From Neisseria montereyensis (GTDB taxonomy: Bacteria; Pseudomonadota; Gammaproteobacteria; Burkholderiales; Neisseriaceae): a stretch of DNA of 45,113 nt. Made by a program: the position numbers and the translations under genes. Where the stretch lies: assembly GCF_024834045.1 (NCBI RefSeq), contig NZ_JANUXW010000013.1, positions 1 to 45,113 of the forward strand. Direction: 5' to 3'. The notes below the pieces were generated by a model. It did not search any database, was not told the origin of the DNA, and worked only from the letters and a program-made list of their open reading frames with translations. Shown piece after piece: positions 25,630 to 34,536 of this stretch (positions are counted from its first letter, which is position 1; the number at the start of each line of letters is the position of its first letter).

Positions 25630-27076
25630 ATGAAAGGTGATATCGGCGTCATTGGTTTGGCCGTCATGGGTCAAAACCTGATTCTCAATATGAACGATAA
25701 AGGCTTCAAAGTTGTCGCATTTAATCGCACTGTTTCCAAAGTAGATAACTTTCTTAACGGTCCTGCTAAAGATACGGAAGTTATCGGTGCCCATTCTTTG
25801 CAAGAATTAGTCGATAAATTGGAAAAGCCCAGAAAAATTATGCTGATGGTTAGGGCCGGTGAAGTAGTAGACGACTTTATCAGCCAACTTGTTCCCCTCC
25901 TTGATAAAGACGATATTATTATTGACGGCGGCAATGCCAATTTCACCGATTCAACCCGCCGAACCCGCGAATTGGCTGAAAAAGGCATCCGTTTTATCGG
26001 TGCCGGTGTTTCCGGTGGTGAAGAGGGTGCACGACACGGCCCCTCGATTATGCCCGGCGGCAATGAAGAAGCCTGGCCTTATGTGAAACCGATTTTGCAG
26101 GCGATTGCGGCTAAAACGCCCGAAGGTGAGCCTTGTTGTGATTGGGTCGGCCGCGACGGTGCCGGACATTTTGTGAAAATGGTGCATAACGGCATTGAAT
26201 ACGGCGATATGCAGCTCATCTGTGAAGCCTATCAATTTATGAAAGACGGCTTAGGTTTGAATTATGAACAAATGCATGAGATTTTCAGCATTTGGAACCG
26301 CACCGAGCTGGATTCTTACTTAATTGAGATTACAGCCGATATTTTAGGCTTTAAAGATGAAAACGGTGAACCGCTGGTTGAAAAAATCTTGGATACTGCC
26401 GGCCAAAAAGGTACCGGTAAATGGACAGGCATCAATGCTTTAGATTTGGGCATTCCGCTTACATTGATTACCGAATCGGTATTTGCCCGCTGCGTATCGG
26501 CTTTAAAAGAACAGCGTACCCAAACAGGCAAATTGTTTAATAAAACCATCAAACCGGTGGAAGGCAATAAAACCGAATGGGTGGAAGCATTGCGCGAAGC
26601 ATTGTTGGCATCCAAAATTATTTCGTATGCACAAGGTTTTATGTTGATTCGCGAAGCCAGTGAAAACCACGATTGGGCGTTAAACTACGGCAAAACCGCT
26701 TTATTGTGGCGTGAAGGCTGTATTATCCGCAGCGCATTTTTAGGCAATATCCGCGATGCTTATGAAACCAATCACGATTTGGTTTTCTTGGGCGCTGATC
26801 CTTATTTTAAAGAAATCATTGAAAACTGTTTGGATGCATGGCGTAAGGTTACCGCTAAAGCCATCGAATGCGGCATTCCCATGCCCTGTATGACTTCAGC
26901 CATCACATTCCTCGACGGTTATACCAGCGCGCTTACCGGCCAATCTGTTGCAAGCACAACGCGACTATTTCGGCGCGCATACCTATGAGCGCACCGATAA
27001 ACCACGCGGTGAGTTTTTTCACACCAATTGGACGGGTAAAGGCGGCGATACCGCATCGACAACATACGATATTTAA
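25630..27076 (+). pseudogene. gnd: 6-phosphogluconate dehydrogenase, frameshifted near the 3' end
   Basis: The frame from 25630 encodes a normal Gnd: IGVIGLAVMGQNLILNMNDKG (NADP site), VSGGEEGARHGPSIMPGG, GAGHFVKMVHNGIEYGDMQ with the catalytic Lys, and KGTGKWTG. After residue 434 it leaves the family at a GCGCGC run (26927-26932) and stops at 26988. The expected tail ([20 protein letters not shown], ending DTASTTYDI) continues in another frame from 26933 to 27076. Restoring two bases would give exactly 482 residues, the usual length. The missing 48 residues contribute to the dimer and substrate site, so the product is probably inactive, unless this is a read or assembly error. The enzyme makes ribulose-5-phosphate, CO2 and NADPH. 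Confidence 0.9.
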
Positions 27077-27097
27077 TTACATTGCCCGATAAGAAAT

Positions 27098-27134
27098 AGG
27101 CCGTCTGAAAGTTTTACCTGCTTTCAGACGGCCT
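27098..27134. terminator. Bidirectional DUS terminator between gnd and a small secreted protein gene
   Basis: AGGCCGTCTGAAAG and CTTTCAGACGGCCT flank a 9-nt loop, followed on the plus strand by GTTTTTAAT. It ends gnd and, on the other strand, the small gene at 27154. It is one boundary of the inverted duplication shared with 44361-44400. Confidence 0.75.
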
Positions 27135-27153
27135 GTTTTTAATATTGTATTGA

Positions 27154-27408
27154 TTAACGGGCTTCGGTACGGCCTAAATATTCGTAACCAGCAATTTCTT
27201 TTTCACCAGTGCTACCGGGAAAAACAAATCTAACCATATCATCATCTTTAGTAACCACTACCGGACCGTTATGTGAAACTTGCTCTAAACCGGCAATCGA
27301 GCCTGAATCGTTGGCATGGTTATATGCCGGCATATGGGCGCCTTTGGCAGAAGCGAAAGAAGTAACAAGAGTAGCTAAAGCGGCGAAAGTAAAGATTGTT
27401 TTTTTCAT
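27154..27408 (-). CDS. Small secreted protein, GAHMP/HANDSG family, copy 1
   Basis: This is an 84-residue protein of no family I recognise. It has a signal peptide of 21 residues ending ASA. The mature part of 63 residues starts KGAHMPAYNHANDSGSIAGL, has a central acidic KDDDMVRFVFP, and ends YEYLGRTEAR. The coding sequence is identical base for base to the gene at 44088. The start has AGGA eight bases upstream; the upstream ATG that opens the frame overlaps the Shine-Dalgarno. No cysteine, no lipobox. The His/Asp/Asn-rich N-terminal segment is the best conserved part across the three paralogues. Export to periplasm or outside is inferred; role unknown. Confidence 0.8.
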   Translation of the reverse strand: MKKTIFTFAALATLVTSFASAKGAHMPAYNHANDSGSIAGLEQVSHNGPVVVTKDDDMVRFVFPGSTGEKEIAGYEYLGRTEAR

Positions 27409-27492
27409 GATCATTGTCCTCATGTGTATTTTTATTGGGTTTTAAATATCAGGCAATGTTTTTTATCGGCTGCCTGTTTTGTTGATGTGTGT

Positions 27493-27558
27493 ATTGTATT
27501 AAATAACTAATGGTTGATAAATAGCGATTTTATTGAATGTTCGTTTCTTAATAAGAAA
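27493..27558 (-). promoter_or_regulatory. Palindrome-promoter cassette of small secreted gene copy 1
   Basis: Read on the minus strand: a perfect palindrome with arms TTTCTTA/TAAGAAA (27544-27558), 22 nt, a -35-like TTTATC (27516-27521), 17 nt, and a -10-like TACAAT (27493-27498). The same elements with the same spacings precede the other two genes. A palindrome centred about 30 bp upstream of the -35 suits an activator. Confidence 0.65.
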
Positions 27559-27707
27559 TCATTAAATATTGATAACCTATATAAAACCGGAAACTGCTAT
27601 TTTTCAGACGGCCATATTTTTCACTATCGATAAAACCAATCTATATATACCCCATCACATCAATCGGAACGCCCGCAATATAAAACTACTTATTAAATCC
27701 CAAATAA

Positions 27708-27738
27708 AAGCCGTCTGAAAACTTTCAGACGGCCTTTT
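27708..27738 (-). terminator. Inverted DUS terminator after the DegV gene
   Basis: AAAGCCGTCTGAAA and TTTCAGACGGCCTTTT form a strong stem just past the DegV stop, followed on the minus strand by TTTTATTTGGG. Confidence 0.7.
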
Positions 27739-27757
27739 ATTTCATGATGTTATCAAA

Positions 27758-28678
27758 TTAATCGTGGAAGCGCTCAACGATACCGATACCTATGGCATCT
27801 AATCCCGTATATACCCCCACCGCCGGTGAAACCGGAATACCGTTTTCCAAATGCAAGCCGGTTTTTTTATTCAGCTTACAGGCAAATTTTTGGTAAAGCG
27901 CTTCATCGCCACAATAACCGCCCGAAATCACCAAATGGGTAGGATTTTTATCTGCCGTTATCACCATTAATGCTTCAATTAACCGGTCAATCATCTGATC
28001 ATTGTTTTGAACACTGGCCAAATGTGAAATCCCTTTTTCATTAAAACGTAATACGGTTTTCAAGCCCAACCAGTCATTAACAGCCGCACCCATACGCAAT
28101 AAACCATTATTTTTTGTTAGTGGTGTTAGCGATTGAACCGCCAAAAGTACGTCGCAACGTGATTTGAGCTTTTCTAAATAACCCACGACTTCGGCAGGTT
28201 TTTTCCCCAAAGAAAGCAAGCGGATCGCTTCCAACGCAAAAAAACCTTCCGGCATGGCAGTAGTGCCGGTATCGATTACATGAATCACCAAATCATTGGC
28301 CATTTCTTCTGCCAATTGACGTATTAATTCCGCTGTATCACTCAGCCGACTACTAATAGTGGTAACGATAGCTTCATGATAACCTTGTGATTTTAAATAA
28401 TAAAATGTTTTACGCAAATATTCCATATCCGGCGGGGAAGTGGTAATCACTTCTTTAGGATGGTTGCGCAACCAATCTGAAAATTCCGCAGCCTTTAAAT
28501 CCAATCCGTCCGCATATTTATGACCGCCCATATGAACGGATAAACGCAAAATATCAATAGGACTATTGCGGTCGAGAACACTGTCCAGCATACCGGTAGA
28601 AGTTGATAAAACAGCACAACGGTAGAGTGAATAAGAGCCGGCCACGATGTTTCCCTTCATTTCTTTAAAATAACTCAT
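27758..28678 (-). CDS. DegV family protein (fatty-acid-binding fold)
   Basis: This protein of about 306 residues has the DegV layout: LSTSTGMLDS, the early lipid-contacting segment of the family, ITTSPPDMEYLRKTF, VIDTGTTAMPEGFFALEAIRLL and the C-terminal VSPAVGVYTGLDAIGIGIVERF. DegV proteins bind a single fatty acid; in Firmicutes they act as FakB partners of the kinase FakA, but no fakA is seen here and the neisserial role is unknown. The frame is open to 28726. Starts at 28678 or 28660 are more likely, neither with a strong Shine-Dalgarno. The AT-rich gap from there to folA (28679-29006) shows no gene. Confidence 0.78.
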   Translation of the reverse strand: MSYFKEMKGNIVAGSYSLYRCAVLSTSTGMLDSVLDRNSPIDILRLSVHMGGHKYADGLDLKAAEFSDWLRNHPKEVITTSPPDMEYLRKTFYYLKSQGYHEAIVTTISSRLSDTAELIRQLAEEMANDLVIHVIDTGTTAMPEGFFALEAIRLLSLGKKPAEVVGYLEKLKSRCDVLLAVQSLTPLTKNNGLLRMGAAVNDWLGLKTVLRFNEKGISHLASVQNNDQMIDRLIEALMVITADKNPTHLVISGGYCGDEALYQKFACKLNKKTGLHLENGIPVSPAVGVYTGLDAIGIGIVERFHD

Positions 28679-29006
28679 TCGTATAACAAAAATCAGATTA
28701 TTCGCGTTGTGGCGGCACAACGCCAATATCTTTATTTTGTTTCTTTATAATAAAATAATCAGTTTGATTTAATCATAAGTGGTATTTTTTATTTTGTCCA
28801 TGATTATCAATAACAAACTAATATCTAGAGTAAAATTTTTAGTGTTTAACAAATATTTCATTAAAAATAAACAACAAAATATTTAAATTAAATAAAATAT
28901 TGATATCGGCATATAAAACTAAAATTGAGAAGAACAATGGCTTCAGACAATATTTTAATATTCGACTAAAATCCATTTATCCGAAAACCAACCTACGGAA
29001 TAGCCC

Positions 29007-29498
29007 ATGCAAAAAATCACCCTTATCGCTGCCTGCGCCCAAAACGGCTGCATCGGCATCAACAACACCATGCCTTGGCACCTGCCTGAAGACTTCGCTT
29101 TTTTCCGTGCGTATACCACCGGAAAGCCCGTTATTATGGGGCGCAAAACATGGGAATCCCTACCGAAAAAACCCCTACCCGGCCGCCGTAATATCGTGAT
29201 TACCCGACAAGCAAACTATATTGCCGAAGGTGCGGAAACCACACCCTCTCTAAAAGATGCATTGGCAAAATGTGCCGATGCCGCTGAAATTATGATTATC
29301 GGCGGCGCGCAAATCTATGCCGAAGCACTCTCTGTTGCCACCGATTTACGCATCACGGAAATAGAACGGCAGATAGACGGTGATGCCTTTTTCCCGCCTA
29401 TCGGCAAAGAATGGCAAATAAAAAGCCGGGAATCACACACGGCTGCAAACGGTACCGTATATGCTTTTGTGCATTATGAAAAACTAAATTCAATATAA
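29007..29498 (+). CDS. folA: Dihydrofolate reductase
   Basis: This 163-residue protein has the DHFR motifs ITLIAACAQNGCIGINNTMPWHLPEDF (the substrate-site Trp-x-x-Pro-Glu-Asp), PVIMGRKTWESLPKKPLPGRRNIVITR and IIGGAQIYAEAL. It reduces dihydrofolate to tetrahydrofolate with NADPH. The acidic catalytic residue sits in the PED triplet. It is monocistronic, as the neighbours are on the other strand. Confidence 0.96.
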   Translation: MQKITLIAACAQNGCIGINNTMPWHLPEDFAFFRAYTTGKPVIMGRKTWESLPKKPLPGRRNIVITRQANYIAEGAETTPSLKDALAKCADAAEIMIIGGAQIYAEALSVATDLRITEIERQIDGDAFFPPIGKEWQIKSRESHTAANGTVYAFVHYEKLNSI

Positions 29499-29504
29499 AT
29501 AAAA

Positions 29505-29541
29505 AAGAACTGAATCTGTTTGAAAATATGATTCAGTTCTT
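29505..29541 (-). terminator. Hairpin between folA and the LOG-family gene
   Basis: AAGAACTGAATC and GATTCAGTTCTT form a perfect 12-bp stem with a 13-nt loop. On the minus strand it is followed by TTTTTTATTT, making it a convincing terminator for the LOG-family gene, and it lies right after folA as well. Unlike most terminators in the window, it is not built from DUS. Confidence 0.7.
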
Positions 29542-29603
29542 AATAAAATCAAAAATTTATTGATTTAATAAATAAATATAGACTAGTTTTCAGACGGCCT
29601 CTA

Positions 29604-30335
29604 TTACAAACCCAATTCCCAAGTATTGTTTTGTGATTCACACATATTTTCTAAGCGGTCTTCATAGTGGGCGAAAATATGTTCGATGATTTCATCCTCA
29701 TCATCAATCAGCTGGATTAAATCCAAGTCTTCCGGCGAAATCAGGCCGTTGCCGAGCAATTGTTCTTTAATCCAATCGAGCAGGCCTTTCCAGAAAGCGG
29801 AACCGACTAAAATAATCGGACGGCTGGGGGTTTTGCCGGTTTGCACCAATGTTAGACTTTCAAACAATTCGTCCATTGTGCCGAAACCGCCGGGCATCAC
29901 CACATAGGCAACGGCATGTTTCACAAACATCACTTTGCGCGGGAAAAAATGTTGGAATTTAATCGATAAATTCTGATACGGATTGGCACTTTGTTCGTGC
30001 GGCAATACGATATTTAGTCCGACAGCCGGGCTTTTTCCGGCAAATGCACCTTTATTGGCCGCTTCCATAATGCCCGGCCCGCCACCTGAAATGACGGAAA
30101 AACCGGCGTCGGAAAGTTTACGCGACAGGCTTTCGGTAAACAGATAATCGGGGTGATCGGTTGATGTACGCGCACTGCCATAAATACTGACGGCAGGTTG
30201 AATCGCCCGCAACTCTTCGCCTGATTCGACAAACTCGGAAATGATTTTCAACACATGATACGATTCACGCGCCTGAATATCGCGGCGGGTTTCTTCCGAT
30301 AAAATCGGTGCAGGTAATTTATGATAAAGATTCAT
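29604..30335 (-). CDS. LOG-family nucleoside monophosphate phosphoribohydrolase
   Basis: This 243-residue Rossmann-fold protein has SGGGPGIMEAANKGAF and PGGFGTMDELFESLTLVQ, the paired LOG (lonely guy)/TIGR00730 motifs that bind phosphoribosyl groups and carry the catalytic Arg/Glu. LOG enzymes release free base from nucleoside 5'-monophosphates, including cytokinin types. The bacterial physiological substrate is often unclear. It is not related to DprA despite a similar fold. Confidence 0.87.
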   Translation of the reverse strand: MNLYHKLPAPILSEETRRDIQARESYHVLKIISEFVESGEELRAIQPAVSIYGSARTSTDHPDYLFTESLSRKLSDAGFSVISGGGPGIMEAANKGAFAGKSPAVGLNIVLPHEQSANPYQNLSIKFQHFFPRKVMFVKHAVAYVVMPGGFGTMDELFESLTLVQTGKTPSRPIILVGSAFWKGLLDWIKEQLLGNGLISPEDLDLIQLIDDEDEIIEHIFAHYEDRLENMCESQNNTWELGL

Positions 30336-30448
30336 AGTCTAACTTTCGCTTTAGGATGCGGCATTTTAACCGAATATGTGGGAAAAGGCCGTCTGAAAAA
30401 TTGAATATGCTCAATTTAATGTTGGCCAACCATCATAATACAAACTGG

Positions 30449-31696
30449 CTATGAGGCCTTTTTCAAGGCGCTTATCCGTTCTCTTGCGCCCGGATGTGAG
30501 TCGTAAAAACGGGCATACCATTTGTCGGATACCAAACTGGCGGCATTGCTGCGGTAGAGTTTGATTAAGGCGTTAATCAAGTCGTTGCCGGAAGCGGTTT
30601 TGGCGGCGAAACGGTCGGCTTCAAATTCGTTTTTACGCGACATTAAACTGCTTAAAGGCGAAAACGGGAAGGTAAAAACCGGTAACACCATAAAAAACAG
30701 CAACAATGCCATAGCATGGCTGGGATAAGCGACCCCCAAACCTTGATAAAAAGCAGCTTGTGGCATGAGTAGCCCTAAAATAAACAAGATAACCAACGCC
30801 AAAACAAAAGTGATGATCATCTGTTTGACAATATGCTTATGTTTAAAATGGCCAAGTTCGTGCGCCAATACCGCTTCGACTTCGTCCGGCTGCATATCTT
30901 CAATCAGGGTATCGTAAAACACAATCCGCTTATTGGTGCCCAAGCCGGTGAAATAGGCATTACCGTGCCCCGAGCGTTTGCTGCCGTCCATTACAAAAAT
31001 ACCGTTGCTTTGAAAACCAGTGCGGCTGAGCAGGTTTTCAATTTGTTGTTTCAGACGGCCTTCGGGTAAAGGTTCGAAACGGTTAAACAAAGGCGCAATC
31101 CATTTTGGAAAAGCCCACAACATCAACATGGAAAAGCCGAGCCACACGCACCACACCCAAAGCCACCACAAGCTGCCGGTAACGCCCATTAAATAAATCA
31201 CTACATACAATAGCGGCACGCCGATAACCGCACCCAATAATAAGCCTTTGAAACGGTCGGCAAAAAATGTAGCCGGGGTACTGCGGTTAAAGCCGAAGCG
31301 GGCTTCAAGTTTGAATGTCGAATACCATTCCATCGGTAGGCTGAGTATGCTGTTTACCAAAGTAAAAAGGGCAATCAGCAATACGCCTTGTGTGATAGGG
31401 CCGTCTGAAAACTTAATGCTTAATGCCGCCAAAACATTTAAACCGCCGCCCAATGTGAACACCAGCAATAAAAATGCTTCAAATAAAATTCGGTAGCGGG
31501 CAAAGCGTTGTTTCGCCAATGTGTAATCCGCGGCTTTCTGATGTTCTTCAAGCGATACGGCCGATGCAAAATCACTAGGCACATCGCCTCGATGTTTCAA
31601 TACCGCACGGCTTTGGCGGATGGAAAGATACAGTTGTAGTAGAGTGGAAAGGGCGAAGAAAAATAAAAATAAGATATAGATGGTATGGTTATTCAT
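30449..31696 (-). CDS. M48-family membrane metallopeptidase (Ste24-like)
   Basis: This 415-residue protein has several transmembrane segments and the zinc motif AVLAHELGHFKHKH (HExxH) at about residue 280. The third ligand is in KNEFEADRFAAK (ExxxD). The long N-terminal membrane part and full length match the CAAX prenyl protease 1/Ste24 type rather than HtpX. The bacterial substrates are probably membrane proteins. The first residue lies just after an inverted repeat that may control it. Confidence 0.9.
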   Translation of the reverse strand: MNNHTIYILFLFFFALSTLLQLYLSIRQSRAVLKHRGDVPSDFASAVSLEEHQKAADYTLAKQRFARYRILFEAFLLLVFTLGGGLNVLAALSIKFSDGPITQGVLLIALFTLVNSILSLPMEWYSTFKLEARFGFNRSTPATFFADRFKGLLLGAVIGVPLLYVVIYLMGVTGSLWWLWVWCVWLGFSMLMLWAFPKWIAPLFNRFEPLPEGRLKQQIENLLSRTGFQSNGIFVMDGSKRSGHGNAYFTGLGTNKRIVFYDTLIEDMQPDEVEAVLAHELGHFKHKHIVKQMIITFVLALVILFILGLLMPQAAFYQGLGVAYPSHAMALLLFFMVLPVFTFPFSPLSSLMSRKNEFEADRFAAKTASGNDLINALIKLYRSNAASLVSDKWYARFYDSHPGARERISALKKAS

Positions 31697-31720
31697 TTAA
31701 AATATAAATCCAATAGAAAC

Positions 31721-31748
31721 AATATTGTAGCGTAAACCCTACAATGTT
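31721..31748. promoter_or_regulatory. Inverted repeat upstream of the M48 peptidase gene
   Basis: ATTGTAG (31724-31730) and CTACAAT (31739-31745) are perfect arms around 8 nt, extendable to ten pairs with one G-U. The element is 28-49 nt before the peptidase start, in its probable promoter, which suggests an operator. Confidence 0.35.
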
Positions 31749-31805
31749 TTAACCAATATACGGCTATACTGGCTTTAAATAAACCGCCTCAGTATAATAA
31801 CTAAC

Positions 31806-31881
31806 AGCAACTTTTCATAACTGTTTATCCTTTCGGAAAAACATGAAGTTCAGCCCTTGATTGATTTCAAGGGTTTTTTTT
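31806..31881 (+). ncRNA. Candidate small RNA with its own promoter and terminator
   Basis: A perfect -10 box TATAAT lies at 31793-31798, with a weak -35-like CTGGCT 18 nt upstream. About 48 nt of leader follow, then an intrinsic terminator, CCCTTGA/TCAAGGG (31854-31873) and eight T residues. It is on the plus strand between two minus-strand genes, so it serves neither. No open frame of note is inside. A transcript of about 75 nt is predicted, a size usual for Hfq-dependent neisserial sRNAs; which one, if any, I cannot tell. Confidence 0.5.
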
Positions 31882-31946
31882 ATATGCTTTTTTTATACTT
31901 TGAAGGCAGAAAATATCCGCCTTTCAGACGGCCTTTTGCTTATCCG

Positions 31947-32897
31947 TCAAACCACATTCTTAGGCGTTCCGGCAACAAATTGATTGATATTATCCAGCAA
32001 GATATCAAATAAACGGCTAGTCGCTTCATTGCTGCCCCATGCCATATGCGGCGTAATAATCAAATTCGGCAAACGGGCTTTTAGCAGCGGATTCCCATCA
32101 CGCGGCGGCTCTTGCGTTAATACGTCCACACCCGCTCCGCCAAGGCCGCCGTATTTTAAAGCCGCCACCAAAGCATTTTCATCAACCAAACCGCCGCGGG
32201 CGCAATTAATCAATATGGCATCCATTTTCATCTGCTGTAATTCCGTTTCCCCAATCATATTGGTAGTTTCCGCCGTGAGCGGGCAATGTAGGGAAACCAC
32301 ATCGGCGGATTGAATGGCTTCATCAAAAGAAACATAATCCTCGCGCACGGTTTGCGCGTGTTTGTGTTCGCCGAATATCACTTTCATACCGAATGCCCGT
32401 GCAAAACCGGCCAAAGTGCGTCCGGTACTGCCACGCCCGAAAATAGCCAAGGTTTTGCCGTTCAAATTGCGTATCGGTGCACCGAAATGGCAGAAATAAG
32501 GCGATTTTTCCCACACCCCTGCTGCGATATCGCGCTGATAGGCCGGCAGATTGCGCATGAGCGCAATCATCAGCATAAAAGCATGTTCGGCAACGGAATC
32601 ATTACCATAATTGCGGACATTGCATACGGTAACCCCCGCTTGATTAGCCGCCTGCATATCAATATGGTTTACACCGGTTGCACCTACGGCAATCAGTTTG
32701 AGATTTGGCGCGGCGGCAATGCTGTTTTTATCCATCACCACTTTATTGGTAACCACAATATCCGCTTCTTGAATACGCTCGGCGGTTTGTTCGGGCAGCG
32801 TATTTTCATATTCTTTGATTTCAAATGGAAAATCAAAGGCAAATGCCCCGCCCGGCAATGTGCCTCTATCCAATACCACAACTTTTAAAGTATTCAT
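31947..32897 (-). CDS. D-2-hydroxyacid dehydrogenase (glycerate dehydrogenase-like)
   Basis: This 316-residue NAD-dependent dehydrogenase has the nucleotide motif AIFGRGSTGRTLAGFARAFG (GxGxxG). The catalytic residues are Arg in INCARGGLVDE, Glu in LTQEPPRDG and His in ITPHMAWGS. The sequence is closest in type to hydroxypyruvate reductase/glycerate dehydrogenase (HprA). AAAGGGAAAGA precedes the chosen ATG at 32897; an upstream ATG (32915) would overlap the Shine-Dalgarno. Confidence 0.88.
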   Translation of the reverse strand: MNTLKVVVLDRGTLPGGAFAFDFPFEIKEYENTLPEQTAERIQEADIVVTNKVVMDKNSIAAAPNLKLIAVGATGVNHIDMQAANQAGVTVCNVRNYGNDSVAEHAFMLMIALMRNLPAYQRDIAAGVWEKSPYFCHFGAPIRNLNGKTLAIFGRGSTGRTLAGFARAFGMKVIFGEHKHAQTVREDYVSFDEAIQSADVVSLHCPLTAETTNMIGETELQQMKMDAILINCARGGLVDENALVAALKYGGLGGAGVDVLTQEPPRDGNPLLKARLPNLIITPHMAWGSNEATSRLFDILLDNINQFVAGTPKNVV

Positions 32898-33099
32898 TCT
32901 TTCCCTTTCCATCACATCATATTATGCGTTTTTATATCGCTGATTATGATACAAGACAAGCCATCGCAAAACACAAAGCGTTTCCGTGTTTCTTCAATAT
33001 GAAGCATTTATGATGGCAATAACCGGCTTACGGTTTTTTCACCGCCGGCTCTATGCTATCCTTGCGGCGTGTATAAACCGATAAAGAAAGTAAAACACC

Positions 33100-33426
33100 A
33101 TGAGTTTGAAAATTGAAGACATCGTTACCGGACACGGTACCGAAGCCGTTAAAGGCAAAGAAATCACCGTGCATTACACCGGTTGGTTGGAAGACGGCAC
33201 CAAGTTCGATTCCAGCTTAGACCGCCGCCAACCGCTCACCATCACTTTAGGCGTCGGCCAAGTGATTGAAGGCTGGGACGAAGGCTTCGGCGGCATGAAA
33301 GAAGGCGGTAAACGTAAACTGACGATTCCACCGGAAATGGGCTACGGCGCACACGGTGCCGGCGGCGTGATTCCGCCTAATGCCACTTTGATTTTTGAAG
33401 TGGAATTATTGAAAGTTTATGAATAA
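33100..33426 (+). CDS. fbp: FKBP-type peptidyl-prolyl isomerase
   Basis: This 108-residue single-domain FKBP has [57 protein letters not shown] and [16 protein letters not shown], covering the FK506-binding pocket (Tyr, Phe-Asp, Val-Ile, Trp). There is no signal peptide, so it is cytosolic. It is the homologue of the neisserial fbp gene which, in meningococci, borders the pilE/pilS locus. Confidence 0.94.
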   Translation: MSLKIEDIVTGHGTEAVKGKEITVHYTGWLEDGTKFDSSLDRRQPLTITLGVGQVIEGWDEGFGGMKEGGKRKLTIPPEMGYGAHGAGGVIPPNATLIFEVELLKVYE

Positions 33427-33453
33427 AACGTTTTGTTTTATCTGATATAAAAG

Positions 33454-33484
33454 TGGCCGTCTGAAATCTTTCAGACGGCCTTTA
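33454..33484. terminator. Bidirectional DUS terminator between fbp and the GNA1162 operon
   Basis: GGCCGTCTGAAA and TTTCAGACGGCC face each other and are followed by TTTATAAT on the plus strand. It lies 28 nt past fbp and 14 nt past the operon's last stop codon. Confidence 0.7.
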
Positions 33485-33497
33485 TAATCAAGATCGA

Positions 33498-34151
33498 TTA
33501 TTTATTATGTTGGGTATGATAATGAGGCGATCTTGGCCCGTACAAAATGCCTTTGGGCGTACCGGCCGACAACAAACGTGAACCTGTCATCTGCGCAATA
33601 TCATAACCTCTATCGCTCACCGAGCTGGCAATCTGTTCAACCACGGCCTGCACCAAGGCACCCAATAAACCCGCTTGGCTACTGCCTCTTTCAAGCGTAG
33701 AAGCGGTTGCCGAACCCGTCCACAATTCCTTACCGGTACGGGCATCGACCAGTTTCGCTTCGGCACTGACACGGGTATCGCTTTGAATCACCATAAATTT
33801 CGTGCCATATTCGGTTACTTTAATATACAAAACCGCATCGGCACCGAAAATCTGATTCAATTTATCCAGTTGCACATCATGAATATCGGCCGGATTGGTT
33901 AAACCGTTTTGTTTAAACGTTTCTTGTACCACCGCTACCGGGAAAACATAATAACCGGATTCGGCCAAAGGCAAGGTAACCGCAGAAGCCATGCCCGCCG
34001 TTGCGTTAACATCGGGGGATTCGTTTAAAGGTGGTAAAACCAGAATCGATTTGGGATCGCTTTCTTTAAAAGCCGTGTAATCATACGGTTGTGTGGCACA
34101 AGCCGATAATGCTAAAGCGGCCACCAAAGGCAATAATTTTAAGCTGCGCAT
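33498..34151 (-). CDS. GNA1162-family lipoprotein (DUF799)
   Basis: This is a 217-residue lipoprotein with lipobox LSAC (Cys18), then ATQPYDYTAFKESDPKSILVLPPLNESPDVNAT, the DUF799/GNA1162 start. GNA1162 is a conserved meningococcal surface-exposed lipoprotein with a TolB-like fold. Its start overlaps the stop of the DUF4810 gene (TAATG), with GGAGG just inside that gene, so translation is coupled. It is the last gene of a three-lipoprotein operon. Confidence 0.93.
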   Translation of the reverse strand: MRSLKLLPLVAALALSACATQPYDYTAFKESDPKSILVLPPLNESPDVNATAGMASAVTLPLAESGYYVFPVAVVQETFKQNGLTNPADIHDVQLDKLNQIFGADAVLYIKVTEYGTKFMVIQSDTRVSAEAKLVDARTGKELWTGSATASTLERGSSQAGLLGALVQAVVEQIASSVSDRGYDIAQMTGSRLLSAGTPKGILYGPRSPHYHTQHNK

Positions 34152-34519
34152 TATAATTGACCTCCACGGGCATTTTTCAACAAGAAGTCCATAAATACAC
34201 CGGACTCTGGAAATAATTGTTTTTCTTGTTCAAAATGTTCGATAGCCTCATCAGTGTTGCCGCTATCAATCATCAGCAAACCCATATGGGCATGAGCACC
34301 GGGGGCAACGTTTTGTTTTTTACTTTGCGCTTTCTTAAAATATTTCGTCATTTCATCAATTTGTTTGCCTAGCGGTTCGCCGTCACTCTTCATATGTTGA
34401 TAAACGGTTTCGCTGTTATCACCCCAATAATAGAGCTTTTTATTACCGCCCATCGAACAACCGGCCAAAACCATTGCAGCCGCCACCATCATGACATATT
34501 TCATTTTATGCATTTTCAT
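34151..34519 (-). CDS. DUF4810 lipoprotein
   Basis: This is a 122-residue lipoprotein. The signal peptide ends in LAGC, and the mature part SMGGNKKLYYWGDNSETVYQHMK is the DUF4810 signature. TPR-like helices follow (ARAHMGLLMIDSG-type region, here HAHMGLLMIDSGNTDEAIEHFEQ). The start is taken at 34519, after AAGAGG and a DUS in the short spacer behind the CsgG gene; the frame is open further upstream. It is the middle gene of the operon, presumably a partner of CsgG and GNA1162 at the outer membrane. Confidence 0.88.
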   Translation of the reverse strand: MKMHKMKYVMMVAAAMVLAGCSMGGNKKLYYWGDNSETVYQHMKSDGEPLGKQIDEMTKYFKKAQSKKQNVAPGAHAHMGLLMIDSGNTDEAIEHFEQEKQLFPESGVFMDFLLKNARGGQL

Positions 34520-34536
34520 GTTCAGACGGCCTCTTA

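Larger units (their letters stand above)
27098..27738 (-). repeat. Long inverted duplication, left copy
   Basis: This segment matches 43760-44400 in the opposite orientation. It includes the DegV-side DUS terminator, the palindrome and promoter cassette, the small secreted gene and its terminator. From the -10 region through the distal terminator the two copies are identical; upstream of it there are roughly a dozen differences over about 300 bases. Similarity stops immediately outside both terminators. Confidence 0.9.

Noticed and set aside
27544-27558. TTTCTTAATAAGAAA as a terminator stem
   Set aside because: It has no T-run, is AT-only in its centre, lies upstream of a promoter-like pair at fixed distance and recurs upstream of all three paralogues, so a regulatory site fits better.
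31856-31881. Terminator read as belonging to the hydroxyacid dehydrogenase gene
   Set aside because: The T-run follows the stem only on the plus strand, whereas that gene is on the minus strand and ends at 31947.
32924-33013. A 29-codon plus-strand frame before fbp
   Set aside because: No ribosome-binding site and no feature beyond an open frame of chance length.
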